From NCBI GenBank assembly GCA_018400625.1, contig JAGYMJ010000172.1:1-6583 (forward strand): a stretch of 6,583 bases of DNA, given 5' to 3'. Below the pieces are notes generated by a model that saw nothing but the letters and a program-made list of their open reading frames with translations, ran no database searches and was not told the DNA's origin. The DNA is from Planctomycetota bacterium. GTDB lineage: Bacteria > Planctomycetota > Brocadiia > SM23-32. How positions within the stretch are numbered: the first letter of the stretch is position 1; each line of letters opens with the position of its first letter. Of this stretch, positions 6,114 through 6,583 are shown piece by piece. The position numbers and the translations under genes were made by a program.

Positions 6114-6583
6114 ATGATGGAATTGATGGAAGTGAATGTCAGTGGATATTCAGTAAATGGTGCTTTTTTTCTTCTTTCCGTCGGTTTGATCTGCATTATG
6201 ACGATAGCGTCATGGGCTGACTCAGCTGAAAGCTTCGAAGTGCCGACGGATATCGTTGATGATTTTGAAGGTCTCAGCGTGATTTCGGTCTCTGAACCGG
6301 GTCTGGAAGAGGTTGACGGGCCGCTCCCGGGGATGGTGGGGGTGCGGGGCAAGGACGTTTCGGTTCGGCTGGGGTTGGCGGGTGAGGTGGATGTTTCCAC
6401 GCGCGGTTCTCTCTCTTTTTGGCTCTGGATCGATCGGGCTTATCATTCCGCGATCGATCCGGATTTCGAGCGATTTGATGTGCCGCTTGTTGAGGGGCCG
6501 CTCACGATAGATTTGCAGTTCAGACCGGAGATGTTCCAGATGTTTTTGGGCTGGGACAGAACCTGGCGGCGGCTCCGTGTGCA
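6114..6583 (+). CDS. Secreted protein, possible concanavalin/LamG-like N-terminus (3' end missing)
   Basis: The frame stays open from ATG 6114 to the window end, giving 156 complete codons. A hydrophobic stretch (GAFFLLSVGLICIMTIA, residues 16-32) followed by SWADSA indicates export, with cleavage likely after Ala35 or Ala38. The n-region before it (MMELMEVNVSGYSVN) has no Lys or Arg and two Glu, unusual for a signal peptide. The mature part begins with an acidic stretch (IVDDFEGLSV) and reaches GSLSFWLWID (residues 98-107), which resembles the opening strands of LamG/concanavalin-like beta-sandwich domains where a DFEG-type segment is followed by G-S/T-I/L-S-F-W. The family and function of the whole protein cannot be named from this fragment. 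Being next to the large lyase-like gene suggests, but does not prove, a role in glycan binding or breakdown. The start choice rests on the AGGAGG 9 bases upstream; ATG 6117 is equally possible. Confidence 0.8.
   Translation, partial: MMELMEVNVSGYSVNGAFFLLSVGLICIMTIASWADSAESFEVPTDIVDDFEGLSVISVSEPGLEEVDGPLPGMVGVRGKDVSVRLGLAGEVDVSTRGSLSFWLWIDRAYHSAIDPDFERFDVPLVEGPLTIDLQFRPEMFQMFLGWDRTWRRLRV

Overview
The window carries three protein-coding genes on the + strand, two of them cut by the window edges, separated by two long intergenic stretches that share a dispersed repeat. It looks bacterial: Shine-Dalgarno-led genes, E. coli-type free-standing biotin carboxylase, secretion signals. A very large secreted polysaccharide-lyase-like protein next to another secreted beta-sandwich-like protein, with repeat-filled spacers, would suit a glycan-degrading member of the PVC group (Kiritimatiellota, Lentisphaerota, Planctomycetota). 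That placement is inference; no taxonomic marker is present.

Layout. (1) Positions 2-1138 encode the C-terminal ~378 residues of the biotin carboxylase subunit of acetyl-CoA carboxylase (accC), a housekeeping fatty-acid synthesis gene. (2) Positions 1139-1482 are non-coding and hold a nested palindrome. Two copies of a ~47-bp repeat face each other (1205-1251 and 1358-1404) around a second, near-perfect 23-bp inverted repeat (1271-1293 / 1311-1333), with a small side hairpin between them. (3) Positions 1483-5781 encode a 1432-residue exported protein. Its middle and C-terminal parts resemble the PcRGLX/YetA family (polysaccharide lyase family 26, rhamnogalacturonan exolyase), preceded by about 400 residues of extra beta-rich modules. 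(4) Positions 5782-6113 are non-coding and contain a third copy of the repeat. (5) From 6114 to the window end a new secreted protein begins behind a strong ribosome binding site. It has a signal peptide and the start of what may be a concanavalin/LamG-like domain.

Functionally, accC appears unrelated to the two genes after it. The two secreted proteins may belong to one extracellular glycan-degradation locus, but each has its own long leader, so no operon is evident. The most unusual element is the dispersed repeat. It follows the stop codons of both complete gene ends in the same orientation, occurs once inverted to make a compound stem-loop of about 200 bp, and supplies part of a spurious 44-codon N-terminal extension of the large gene's open frame.
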